From assembly GCA_949840915.1 (NCBI GenBank), contig CATKXY010000006.1:1-64000 (forward strand): a stretch of 64,000 nucleotides of DNA, in the 5' to 3' direction. The position numbers and the translations under genes were made by a program. This DNA is from an uncultured Lachnospiraceae bacterium (GTDB lineage Bacteria > Bacillota > Clostridia > Lachnospirales > Lachnospiraceae). Shown here piece by piece: positions 1 to 8,209 of this stretch; positions within the stretch are counted from its first letter, which is position 1, and each line of letters opens with the position of its first letter. Under the pieces are notes generated by a model that was not told where the DNA came from, made no database searches, and saw only the letters and a program-made list of their open reading frames with translations.

Positions 1-14
1 ACAATGTTTTTCAT
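1..14 (-). CDS. 5' end of a gene leaving the window (first four codons only)
   Basis: An ATG at 14-12 on the minus strand is preceded by a strong ribosome binding site, GGAGGT, six bases upstream, and by an extended -10 promoter at 59-64. Only the codons for Met-Lys-Asn-Ile are inside the window, so no function can be given. The start is supported by the spacing of promoter, ribosome binding site and ATG. Confidence 0.6.
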
Positions 15-58
15 GAGAGTACCTCCATCACCTGTTGTTTTAGATCTTCGACAAATCC

Positions 59-64
59 ATTATA
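59..64 (-). promoter_or_regulatory. extended -10 promoter of the gene leaving at position 1
   Basis: On the minus strand this reads TGTTATAAT, a perfect TATAAT with the TGn extension. No good -35 hexamer lies 17 bases upstream. Transcription would start near 52 and give a leader of about 38 bases before the ATG at 14. Confidence 0.5.
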
Positions 65-140
65 ACAGGGATTCTGGTACTCTCTATCTATTTTCTCTTA
101 GTCAACTGACAAAAACTTTACTCTATATGAATTGATACAT

Positions 141-393
141 TTAACAGCCATCGAGACAGAGGGAGGCCGGCATGAATCCGCGAGCGTTGGCGAAGGTTGG
201 AGCGTTTTCTTATAGTGCGGGCCGCAGTCAAGGGAAAAATGCGCACGGATGCGCATTTTAGGCTATATGGCGCACGGATGCGCCTTATAGCCGACCCGTA
301 AACTGCCCCTATTCTATATCCGCACTATTAGAAAACGCCCAACCACAGCCAGCCGCAGATTCATGCCGGTCTCCCTCTGCCGATACTGTTGAA
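141..393. repeat. structured intergenic repeat, copy 1 (long hairpin with two inner CGGA stem-loops)
   Basis: This fills most of the gene-free stretch 15-405. Bases 157-178 pair with 358-379 over 22 contiguous pairs (one G-U), extended by shorter pairs out to about 143/390. A second stem pairs 195-220 with 320-344, with one T-T mismatch and one bulge. Between the arms sit two stem-loops: 236-245 with 250-259, and 261-274 with 279-292. Both have the loop CGGA, and the second has an internal T-T mismatch. A second copy with the same core, in the same orientation, lies at 57991-58292. It ends 13 bases after the stop codon of the HlyD-like gene, so it may also terminate that transcript. It could be a structured RNA, a non-autonomous mobile repeat or a DNA hairpin. 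I know no named family that matches. Confidence 0.75.
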
Positions 394-405
394 TCAACAA
401 TCCCT

Positions 406-1740
406 TTAGTCCTCCATCACCCGCACTGCCTCATTCTCCGTAAATTCCTTATTACTGCGCTCAATGATCCTGCTGTCAGGTCCCAACGCGGCGCTGCTTA
501 TGGCTGCATACCCGCCGTTTCTCTCCAGCACTGTAACGGAAACCTTACGGGTCCTATGCTCCGTCCCAAGTATCCCTTCTACCTCTTCCTCCACATACAC
601 ATAGCCGGAACTCAATTCTTCATAGAGTGCGCTGATCGGAATCACCATATCATAGCTCTCGCTGTTGCAGCTATAATTCATGGACACTGTCTGACCCGCC
701 GGAAGACCTGACACATCCGCATCGATGCGCAGTACATGCTGTCCGTCCTGATTCTCCTGATAACGGACAATACCTTGAAAGCGTTTTATTTCTCCCAGAG
801 AAGACTTGCACTGCAAAGATACCTTGTCCCCGATGGACAGACGTTTCCCGTCCTCCTCGGCAAGCTTTACCTCCACTCCGTCTCCCGTCCTGGTATAGAG
901 CACACAGGCTCCGTCAACTGTCCTTTCGCCGGTCCCCACCGCACATTTCAATACGGTCCCTGCTTCTTGAGCGATGATCTTCCCCTCATCCTCTTTCAAC
1001 TGTTTCAGCTGATCCAGCGTCCTCTCCCGGGCCACAAGCTCTCCGGAAAGCCGCACCCGCTCCGCAGTAGAAGAACCTTTATCCGCTCTGGCATCCTCCA
1101 GACTGCGGTTCCAGTTCCTTATGGCTTCCTCTCTGTCTAATCTGGCCTGTTCCAAGGTATTTTGAGCCTGCTCATATGCTTTTTTGTACAGACCGTAATC
1201 CAGTGCCGACTGCTCGTCGTCATTCTCGGCATCCTTCATGCGCAGTCTGGCGCTCTCCGCGGCAAGCTCCGCGTTGTTCACCAGCAGATCCTGCTGCGCC
1301 ACCAACGCGTCATAATCTGCCAGAAGCCGCTCTTCCATCCGCTTCCTCTCCTGATCCTGTCTGGTCTGCTCCCCCGCCAGATCATTGATCTGCGCCCGCA
1401 GATGATTCAGACCGGCTGTCTCCTCCCGGATCTGTCTCTCCAGATCGTCCATATCCAGCACAAACAGAACATCTCCCTCCTGGATCTGCTCTCCGGTCCG
1501 GACAGATGACGTGTGCACCCGCAGCCCCTGTGGTACATACACTCCATAGGTTTCTCCCGGCAGGATGGTTCCCGTACCGTTTATCTCATAATAAAGACTT
1601 CCCTTTTCCGCCTTACAGAGCCATACTCTGGGCAGACCGTTGCGATAGATGCCTTTGGCCGCCACTGTACAGACCAGCATAAATCCCATGAATAACAACA
1701 ATCCTGCCAAAACACCCTTTTTATCCAATCTGTTGAACAT
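406..1740 (-). CDS. HlyD-family membrane-fusion (periplasmic adaptor-like) protein
   Basis: A 444-residue protein with one N-terminal membrane segment (about residues 9-28), a first half of a lipoyl/barrel-sandwich domain, a long coiled coil (about 100-255) rich in Glu, Arg, Gln and Leu, and then the second half-barrel and a beta-barrel region. That architecture is the membrane-fusion/HlyD family. In Gram-positives such proteins usually serve ABC exporters or act extracytoplasmically. The ATG at 1740 has AAAGGGG upstream and starts five bases after the stop of the permease gene, so it is the last gene of the sugar-type ABC importer operon. An adaptor of export type behind import permeases is odd; its partner could be another transporter encoded elsewhere. 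The family is clear and the role is inferred. Confidence 0.8.
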   Translation of the reverse strand: MFNRLDKKGVLAGLLLFMGFMLVCTVAAKGIYRNGLPRVWLCKAEKGSLYYEINGTGTILPGETYGVYVPQGLRVHTSSVRTGEQIQEGDVLFVLDMDDLERQIREETAGLNHLRAQINDLAGEQTRQDQERKRMEERLLADYDALVAQQDLLVNNAELAAESARLRMKDAENDDEQSALDYGLYKKAYEQAQNTLEQARLDREEAIRNWNRSLEDARADKGSSTAERVRLSGELVARERTLDQLKQLKEDEGKIIAQEAGTVLKCAVGTGERTVDGACVLYTRTGDGVEVKLAEEDGKRLSIGDKVSLQCKSSLGEIKRFQGIVRYQENQDGQHVLRIDADVSGLPAGQTVSMNYSCNSESYDMVIPISALYEELSSGYVYVEEEVEGILGTEHRTRKVSVTVLERNGGYAAISSAALGPDSRIIERSNKEFTENEAVRVMED

Positions 1741-1745
1741 CCAAT

Positions 1746-2672
1746 CTACCCCTTTACCGCCCCTGCAATGATACCCTGTTCCAGCGAATCCCGAAACAGA
1801 GCAAACACAAACAGCGACAATGTCAATGTGATCAGGGACGCGCACGCCGCAAAACCCGCCTGTTCTATAGAAATTTCCGGCAGATACAGTGATAATGGCC
1901 AGAGCGACTTATCCCTGATAAATGCTAAAGGCTCCTCCATCCGGTTCCAGTTCTCCAGAAAACTCAAAACAAAAGCGGCCAGTATCCCTCCCTTTGCCAG
2001 AGGAAACCCTATCTGGAAAAAGATTCTGAACTCTCCCGCGCCATCCACCCGCGCCGACTCCAGAATATCAACCGGAATTCCCTCGAAACTCCTGTAGATC
2101 AAGAATACCGGAAAGGTGGAGAACACTGCCGGCAGGATCACCGCTAAACGAGTGTCAAGCAGCGCCAGATCTCTCAGAATCAAATATTGTGACAATTGTG
2201 TCACCTGAAACGGCAGCAAGAGCAGCGCCATATACAAAAAGAATAAAGTCCTGCGTCCTCTGAAATCAAACGCTGCAAACGCCCATGCCGCAGGCACTCC
2301 CACTGCCAGCTGCCCCAGAAGGATCACGAGCACCATCCCCACAGAATTCCAAAACAGTTTCATAAATTCCGGTGAATAAAGCAGGAGTCTTAGAAAATGC
2401 TCTCCCGTGGGATAATCCGGTATCCAGCTCCAGCCGATTCTGCCGTCCGTATTCATCAAAAGCGGCTGAAGTCTTTCACGCCACTCATAAGCGTCGGTCA
2501 CAGAGCCGGAAACCAGGATCAGTATCGGCAGCAGGAACAGACTGCCCAGAGCGAAGACGCCAAATGCAATAGCAGTCCTGCCGCAGATTTTGCCGATTTT
2601 ATTCCGGATAGTACTCCGGCCATTCCTCCGCCCGTCAGTCAGGCCATTTTCCCCGCCGTTTACTTTGTTCAT
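1746..2672 (-). CDS. carbohydrate ABC transporter permease (MalG/UgpE type)
   Basis: A 308-residue inner-membrane permease with about six transmembrane helices. The EAA loop that contacts the ATPase is visible as ESARVDGAGEFRIFFQIG about 200 residues in. This is the MalG-like half of a CUT1-type importer. Its ATG overlaps the stop of the upstream permease in the ATGA arrangement typical of translational coupling. The N-terminal 30 residues before the first helix are longer and more basic than usual. No ATPase gene is nearby, so it presumably uses a shared MsmK/MsiK-type ATPase encoded elsewhere. The substrate cannot be read from sequence. Confidence 0.9.
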   Translation of the reverse strand: MNKVNGGENGLTDGRRNGRSTIRNKIGKICGRTAIAFGVFALGSLFLLPILILVSGSVTDAYEWRERLQPLLMNTDGRIGWSWIPDYPTGEHFLRLLLYSPEFMKLFWNSVGMVLVILLGQLAVGVPAAWAFAAFDFRGRRTLFFLYMALLLLPFQVTQLSQYLILRDLALLDTRLAVILPAVFSTFPVFLIYRSFEGIPVDILESARVDGAGEFRIFFQIGFPLAKGGILAAFVLSFLENWNRMEEPLAFIRDKSLWPLSLYLPEISIEQAGFAACASLITLTLSLFVFALFRDSLEQGIIAGAVKG

Positions 2673-3532
2673 TTACCCCGCTCCTTCCGCTTCCCGGATG
2701 CGATTCCAAGCTTCCTCTCCATCAGAAACGCGCCGCTTCCCAGCACAAGAGCTGTGAGCACTGCTCCCGCCGCCATCTTATCCAAGTCAAGCTTGGTGTA
2801 CCAGTTGCTGAACACATGCTGAAGCAGATAGATTTCCCTGGGAGGATATGCTCCGTTGATCAGATATGCCTCTCTGAATACCTTGAAGGTATTCAACAAG
2901 GACAATAATGTAATCGTATAGGCGGCCCCTCTCAGACTCGGAAGCGTCACATGGACGAAGCATCGGATCCTTCCCGCCCCGTCCACTCTCGCAGCCTCCA
3001 GAACTTCTGTCGGAACAGTCTTCAGCGCCGCAAACCACAATACCACAGTATAACCCATATTTTTCCAGAGATAGGTTCCCACCAGCACGCCAAAAGAAGC
3101 GCCGCCCTCCATGAAATCGATCCCTGTCCCCATTATCCCGTTCAGAAATCCCTGCTTTTCAAACACCAGCCGCCATACCAGAACCACGGTGGCGGCCGGC
3201 ATGGCCTGCGGCAGCAGATAACACGCCTTGGCATGTTCCAGAAAAGGCAGCTTCTCCATGGCTAATGCGATGAGCAGACTCCCTGTCAAAAGCAGAGGAA
3301 GGCACACGCCCACAAACTTCAGCGTATTCTGAGCCGCAAGCAGAAACGCCTGGTTTTGAAACACATTTATATAATTGTCCAGACCGCAGAATTCTCCTGT
3401 CATGGCCGTGGTAAAAGAACGGCGCACAACATCCCCGAACGGGAACACTAAAAACAGACTTACTCCCAGAAGACTGGGCAGCAAAAACACAATATGCCAG
3501 GCCCCGCCGCCCCTTCTGTACCGCCTTTTCAT
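2669..3532 (-). CDS. carbohydrate ABC transporter permease (MalF/UgpA type)
   Basis: A 287-residue permease with about six membrane helices and an EAA loop reading EAARVDGAGRIRCFVHVTLP. It pairs with the following MalG-like permease to form the channel of a CUT1-type importer. The ATG at 3532 lies one base after the stop of the binding-protein gene. An in-frame ATG further upstream (3574) would overlap that gene by 41 bases and adds no conserved sequence, so the shorter form is preferred. Together with the binding protein it forms one transcription unit. Confidence 0.88.
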   Translation of the reverse strand: MKRRYRRGGGAWHIVFLLPSLLGVSLFLVFPFGDVVRRSFTTAMTGEFCGLDNYINVFQNQAFLLAAQNTLKFVGVCLPLLLTGSLLIALAMEKLPFLEHAKACYLLPQAMPAATVVLVWRLVFEKQGFLNGIMGTGIDFMEGGASFGVLVGTYLWKNMGYTVVLWFAALKTVPTEVLEAARVDGAGRIRCFVHVTLPSLRGAAYTITLLSLLNTFKVFREAYLINGAYPPREIYLLQHVFSNWYTKLDLDKMAAGAVLTALVLGSGAFLMERKLGIASGKRKERGK

Positions 3533-3533
3533 C

Positions 3534-5951
3534 TTATTCCGCCAGATAGAGCTGCAGCTTTCTCTCGATTGCATTTACGCTCTCCTCTATGCTCTGCTCT
3601 CCCGTGAGCGCCTTTGCGCCTTCCTCCAGCACGGTATCCCGCAGCATATACTCACAACCGCTCACAGTATCGATACTGTCCAGCATCTGATTATAAGCTT
3701 CGTACACCTCCGGCGTGCACCACTTTATCTCGATGGCGCTATCGGCGCCTATGGAGCCGTCCTCATTCTTCATTACATTGCTCATCCACACATAGGGTTT
3801 GTAGCTGGGACTTCCGTCTTCTTCCTTGAACGGATTCTCCTCCATGCCGATCAAGGCATCCCGATTGATGGGAGTCGTCCAGTACATCTCATCCTGTCCC
3901 TGCCAGTCTCCCAGTGCAAAACGCACGAACTCCTGCGCGTGCTCCGATGCATTGGATGCCGCATTGATGCCAAACATAGTCATGGGCAGCGCAGCTTTCC
4001 CCTCACCGGGAAACGGCATATAATCCAGCTTTCTGCAGTCAAGATATGCATACAGCGTATTGAAACCGTTTCTGATGCATCCGCCCAGAACCCCGATGGC
4101 AAAACTGTTTCCATACATATTAGCTGCCATAACCGCGGTATCTGCGCTTTTTGACATATAAAACATTTGATTGGAGCGCATGGAGCTTCCCATCTCCAAT
4201 TCGTACCAGCGGTTCCATATCCTATCGTGTTCCTCAATCTCCTCCTGCGTGAGATTCTCCCTGTCTATCTCATAAATCTGCTTTGCAAGTTCCAGGAATC
4301 CGGTAACTGCCTCTCTGTCAATACTTCCATTCTCCCCGGTAAATTTACTTCCATAATGAAACATCAATGTCTGCAGCACTGTCTGCTCATCCACAAGTCC
4401 TACCTTTGTGGCGCCCTTGGGAACGCTGGCCTCTCGAAATGCAGACACCATATCTTCCGTATTCTGAATCTTAGAGAGACTCTCTGTATCTCCCATTAAA
4501 ACGGGAACCGTAAATCCCAAAGGTATGGTATAGAGTGCACCGTCACGTCTCATGGCATTGATAATATTGTCAAAGTAGTCATACTCCTTCTGTAGCTCCT
4601 CAAACATTGTACTCAGATCCAGGAGTACTCCTTTGTCCGCATAGGAGTGATAAGGCAGATCATCCAGGAGCAATACATCCGGTCCTTCCCCCGCAGCCAA
4701 TGCAGTGGCGAGATTCTTCAGGGCATCCTCTCTGGTTACTCCGTCGTCTCCGCTGATACCGATCTCATAGCGTACATACACCTGAGGGTTCTGTACCCGA
4801 TAAGCGCTGATGACCATCTGAATATTCTGATCCTCATAAAGGCTGTACACCGTTATCATATCCTCCGGCACAGAAGGCACCGACGCATCATAGGCAAATT
4901 TCATGAGACGCTCATCGTCATATAACAGGTAAAATACGGGCATTTCCTCCGCAGTCATGTCCACATGCATATCCACAAACCACGAATTGTCACTGAGACT
5001 GCACAGAGACGCGTCTATCAGCTGCTCTGCCACACTGCCGTACAGAACATGACGGTATAAGCCCTTCTTGGTCACCACATAAAGGCTGTCCTCCTCGCCG
5101 GGATACATCTGATAAACATAGGATATATTGCCGTTTGACTGCCCCAGACTGCCGGAGAGCAGATCGCTCAGACACTGATCCTCCTCCATCTCCTGTCTGG
5201 TATCCAGACTGTAAATCTTGAGCGCATCCCCCATGTCCAGCAAAAGACAATTGCCGCAACGGGCGAGATAACGGACTTTGCCATCCGCCTCAAACAAAAA
5301 CTCTGTTTCGCCGTTTTCGCTGTTTACCCGATAAACCATAGTATTCGATGATTCCCAGGAATTCGTCAGATAAAAATAACCGTCTCTTCCATAGAATATA
5401 CTTACCGAATTCTCTTTAGATACAGTCTCCCATGGTGTTTCCGTCCCGTCGGGACTCAAGTAATACTTTTCATAATTATATTCCCCTTCCTGATCCGTAC
5501 GGGCAAACACCACATACATTCTGGCTCCGTTTTCCGCCACCGCCATATCTGTCAGATAGTCGTCTTCCTCATAGCGATTTCTCAGTACTTCAGGGCATAT
5601 CTCTCCGGCATCAGACAATGTGCCCGCTGTCAGATCCGCCCGTACACCCGCGCCCATGGTATCAGCCAGATACAGCCCCCCTTCCCATGGCAGAATCTGT
5701 TTTCCCTGACCCATATTACAGTCCTCTCCATAGGAAAGCTCCGTCTCCACATAGCGCCCCATGGCAGATGCCTGCCCCGGTACTTCCGAGGACGGCTCCC
5801 CTGCGTTCTGCGACTGAGTACCCGTAACTTCTGCATCCTTACCCGATTCCCCGCATCCTGCCAGACAGGCGGCAAACATACAGCCGGCCAGCACGGCTGC
5901 CAGCATGCGCTTTGATTTCATCAAACAGTTTCGATACTTTGTAAACAGCAT
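3534..5951 (-). CDS. large lipoprotein extracellular solute-binding protein with an extra N-terminal domain
   Basis: An 805-residue lipoprotein. The signal peptide ends in a lipobox LAGC, with the lipidated Cys at residue 33. Residues from about 365 to the end resemble a family 1 (sugar-type) solute-binding protein: ITVYSLYEDQ, then a hinge-rich region with LLLDDLPYHSYADKG. Residues about 60-360 are an additional domain of repeated short beta-rich stretches with the look of a propeller or sensor domain. Usual CUT1 binding proteins are 400-550 residues, so this one is nearly double. The ATG at 5951 has AAGGAG nine bases upstream. It heads an operon with two permeases and an HlyD-like adaptor and is divergent from a two-component system that may control it. 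Confidence 0.85.
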   Translation of the reverse strand: MLFTKYRNCLMKSKRMLAAVLAGCMFAACLAGCGESGKDAEVTGTQSQNAGEPSSEVPGQASAMGRYVETELSYGEDCNMGQGKQILPWEGGLYLADTMGAGVRADLTAGTLSDAGEICPEVLRNRYEEDDYLTDMAVAENGARMYVVFARTDQEGEYNYEKYYLSPDGTETPWETVSKENSVSIFYGRDGYFYLTNSWESSNTMVYRVNSENGETEFLFEADGKVRYLARCGNCLLLDMGDALKIYSLDTRQEMEEDQCLSDLLSGSLGQSNGNISYVYQMYPGEEDSLYVVTKKGLYRHVLYGSVAEQLIDASLCSLSDNSWFVDMHVDMTAEEMPVFYLLYDDERLMKFAYDASVPSVPEDMITVYSLYEDQNIQMVISAYRVQNPQVYVRYEIGISGDDGVTREDALKNLATALAAGEGPDVLLLDDLPYHSYADKGVLLDLSTMFEELQKEYDYFDNIINAMRRDGALYTIPLGFTVPVLMGDTESLSKIQNTEDMVSAFREASVPKGATKVGLVDEQTVLQTLMFHYGSKFTGENGSIDREAVTGFLELAKQIYEIDRENLTQEEIEEHDRIWNRWYELEMGSSMRSNQMFYMSKSADTAVMAANMYGNSFAIGVLGGCIRNGFNTLYAYLDCRKLDYMPFPGEGKAALPMTMFGINAASNASEHAQEFVRFALGDWQGQDEMYWTTPINRDALIGMEENPFKEEDGSPSYKPYVWMSNVMKNEDGSIGADSAIEIKWCTPEVYEAYNQMLDSIDTVSGCEYMLRDTVLEEGAKALTGEQSIEESVNAIERKLQLYLAE

Positions 5952-6093
5952 GATATTCTTCTCCTTACTATTTTCTTTATCTTGAATTCACATATAGTAT
6001 GATAAACGCTCTGTCTCTAAATAACTTCTAAAACCTCTTTAATTTACAGCTATATTTTAGTTTGGCTTAGAGGATTTTTAGAGAAAAATGTGA

Positions 6094-6099
6094 TATGCT
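6094..6099 (+). promoter_or_regulatory. candidate extended -10 promoter of the response regulator
   Basis: TGATATGCT is a TGn-extended -10 box with one mismatch to TATAAT. No clear -35 is visible. Transcription would start near 6106 and the leader would be about 28 bases. Upstream, between about 6012 and 6044, three AT-rich copies of a (T)TCTAAA-like word recur at roughly helical spacing, which could be binding sites for the OmpR-type regulator. Confidence 0.35.
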
Positions 6100-6133
6100 A
6101 AAAAAAATGCGAAATTAGTTGGAGAAAAATACC

Positions 6134-6847
6134 ATGAAACTACTGCTGGTGGAAGACGATGAAAATTTAAACAGAAATCTGACCTATTTTCTGGAAAAGG
6201 AGGGTTATCAGGTGGACTCCTGCCACAACGGAGAGGACGCCCTGTACTATCTACGTGAGGGCAGTCCCGACCTGATCCTGCTGGACCGGATGCTGCCGTT
6301 ATTAGACGGCATGGAAGTTCTAAAAAAAATCAGGCAGGAACATAACCGCACACCCGTGCTGATGCTCACTGCTCTTGGGACTCTGGCGGACAAGGTGGAC
6401 GGTCTGGACGCAGGCGCAGACGACTATCTGGTAAAGCCTTTTGCTATGGAAGAACTGTTGGCACGGATACGCAGCCTGTTCCGCAGAAGCGGCCCCACCC
6501 CTTCAGACAGCCCCGGCGACTTCGGGGAAACGCTTACCTGGCACTACGGTGATCTATGGTTAAATCCCCGGCTGCATGAGCTGAAAGGTCCCGCCGGCAC
6601 TGCCACTGTGTCCAACAGAGAAAGCGCCCTGCTACAATACTTTCTGCAAAACGGAGGTCAGACCCTCAGCCGCGGCCAGCTGCTCATAAAGGTCTGGGGG
6701 CCCGACAGCGAAGTGGAGGAAGGTAATCTGGACAATTATATCTTTTTTCTGCGCCGCCGTTTAAAGTCATTAAAATCCTGCCTGCGCATCGCCACACTGC
6801 GGGGCGTGGGCTACCGTCTGGAGGAAGGAGACAGCCATGCTGTTTAG
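6134..6847 (+). CDS. OmpR/PhoB-family response regulator
   Basis: A 237-residue two-component regulator. The receiver domain (about 1-115) has the acidic pair VEDDE, the phospho-acceptor Asp in LILLDRMLPLLDG, the conserved Thr in LMLTALG and the Lys in LVKPF. The C-terminal part (about 135-235) is a winged-helix DNA-binding domain ending RGVGYRLEE. The ATG at 6134 is preceded by GGAG with eight-base spacing. A TTG five codons earlier is less likely. It overlaps the kinase gene by 11 bases. It is divergent from the ABC importer operon, whose promoter it may control. Confidence 0.95.
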   Translation: MKLLLVEDDENLNRNLTYFLEKEGYQVDSCHNGEDALYYLREGSPDLILLDRMLPLLDGMEVLKKIRQEHNRTPVLMLTALGTLADKVDGLDAGADDYLVKPFAMEELLARIRSLFRRSGPTPSDSPGDFGETLTWHYGDLWLNPRLHELKGPAGTATVSNRESALLQYFLQNGGQTLSRGQLLIKVWGPDSEVEEGNLDNYIFFLRRRLKSLKSCLRIATLRGVGYRLEEGDSHAV

Positions 6848-8168
6848 ACGCCTGCACCTTCAGCTCACCGCTCTGTGTGCGCTGATCACGATATCGATAC
6901 TTGCGGTTTTTACGATCCTCTATCTCTCCGTGTCGGAGCATTCGCTGCGGAATAATCTCATCCTCACCTTCCGCCATGACTTCGACACCCTGGTAAACAG
7001 TCTGGAGCAGCAGCCCATGCTGACCCACCAATTTCTGCTGCGCATGGAACAGACTAATGATTATATGATCTTTCTCTGGGACAACGAAAAACCGCTGACC
7101 TTCAACCGGATCCGGTCCCACGAACCCTACGCCGGGATCGCCCAGAGCATCTATGATAATTATCTGGAGGAGACCGCGGCCGCCATATCTGCCGGATCCA
7201 CATCCGCCTCCATGCTCCTCTCCCACGATGACCGGATGAGCTCGGGAATCGGCTACATCTACACCGGACAGATGAATGCTGCGGAAAAAATTCTGGCACT
7301 GCAGAGAAATGAGGGACTTGTGCTCCTCGTGATCTCACCCAACACCGACTTTCACAGCCGCATTTTACAGCAGCGCATTCTGTTTCTGCTGCTCTCCCTG
7401 GCCGGAGGTCTTCTGCTCACACTGTCCGCCTGGCTGTTCACGGGCAGAATGCTCCGCCCCCTGCAGGAAAATCAGGAGAGACAGCTGGCCTTCATCTCCG
7501 GAGCCTCCCACGAGCTGCGCACACCGCTGGCGGTCATCGTGTCTGCCGCCGAAGCCCGCCCGCCGCATTTTGAGGAGACGATAAAGGCCGAAGCCCTGCG
7601 CATGGGCAGGCTGGTGGAGGAACTTCTGACCCTGTCCCGTCTGGATCGAAGCAGATTTTATGAGAAGCAGCCTGATAAATCTGCCGGCCTGCTCTGTAGA
7701 GAATCCATAGAACCCGATACCTTTCTCATGAATTTCTATGAACAGACGGAGCATTATGTTTCAGCCTGCGGAAAAAAACTGAAACTGGAGCTTCCCAACG
7801 AGACCATACCGCCGATTTGCGCCGACAGGGACAAGCTGTATCAGCTCCTGGAGATTCTGCTGCAAAACGCCATAGCCTATACCGGCGAAGACGGCGTCAT
7901 CACTCTGTCCATGGACTGCAATCCCCCCGGATATGTCTGCTTTCAGATATCAGACAATGGCATAGGCATACCGGACTCAGAAAAGGATAAAATATTTGAG
8001 CGCTTCTACAGAGTAGACAGCGCTCATCATTCCAGAGAACATTTTGGTCTGGGTCTCTCCATCGCAAAGGAGATTGTGGAAATACACCGGGGACGGCTCC
8101 GTGTCACGGACACCCCGGGCGGGGGCGCCGCCTTCCTGTGCAGCTTCCCTGCCCGGCCTGTCGTTTAA
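6837..8168 (+). CDS. sensor histidine kinase
   Basis: A 443-residue membrane kinase with two transmembrane helices (about 9-30 and 180-202) flanking an extracytoplasmic sensor of about 150 residues. The HisKA phospho-acceptor is in SGASHELRTPLAV. The ATPase domain shows an N-box (LLQNAIAY), G1 box (DNGIGIPDSE), F-box (FERFYRVD) and G2 box (GLGLSIAKEI). No HAMP domain is obvious between the second helix and the H-box. It overlaps the end of its regulator gene, so the pair is translationally coupled. The signal sensed is unknown; the neighbouring binding protein suggests an extracellular nutrient. Confidence 0.95.
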   Translation: MLFRRLHLQLTALCALITISILAVFTILYLSVSEHSLRNNLILTFRHDFDTLVNSLEQQPMLTHQFLLRMEQTNDYMIFLWDNEKPLTFNRIRSHEPYAGIAQSIYDNYLEETAAAISAGSTSASMLLSHDDRMSSGIGYIYTGQMNAAEKILALQRNEGLVLLVISPNTDFHSRILQQRILFLLLSLAGGLLLTLSAWLFTGRMLRPLQENQERQLAFISGASHELRTPLAVIVSAAEARPPHFEETIKAEALRMGRLVEELLTLSRLDRSRFYEKQPDKSAGLLCRESIEPDTFLMNFYEQTEHYVSACGKKLKLELPNETIPPICADRDKLYQLLEILLQNAIAYTGEDGVITLSMDCNPPGYVCFQISDNGIGIPDSEKDKIFERFYRVDSAHHSREHFGLGLSIAKEIVEIHRGRLRVTDTPGGGAAFLCSFPARPVV

Positions 8169-8209
8169 ACCTTCTGCAATGCTTCCGCTTTTACGCCTAT
8201 CCGCCGGGA

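Noticed and set aside
141..393. CRISPR-like array, because the GCGCACGGATGCGC words repeat
   Set aside because: There are only two words, each at the tip of a different stem, with no regular repeat-spacer layout and no cas genes.
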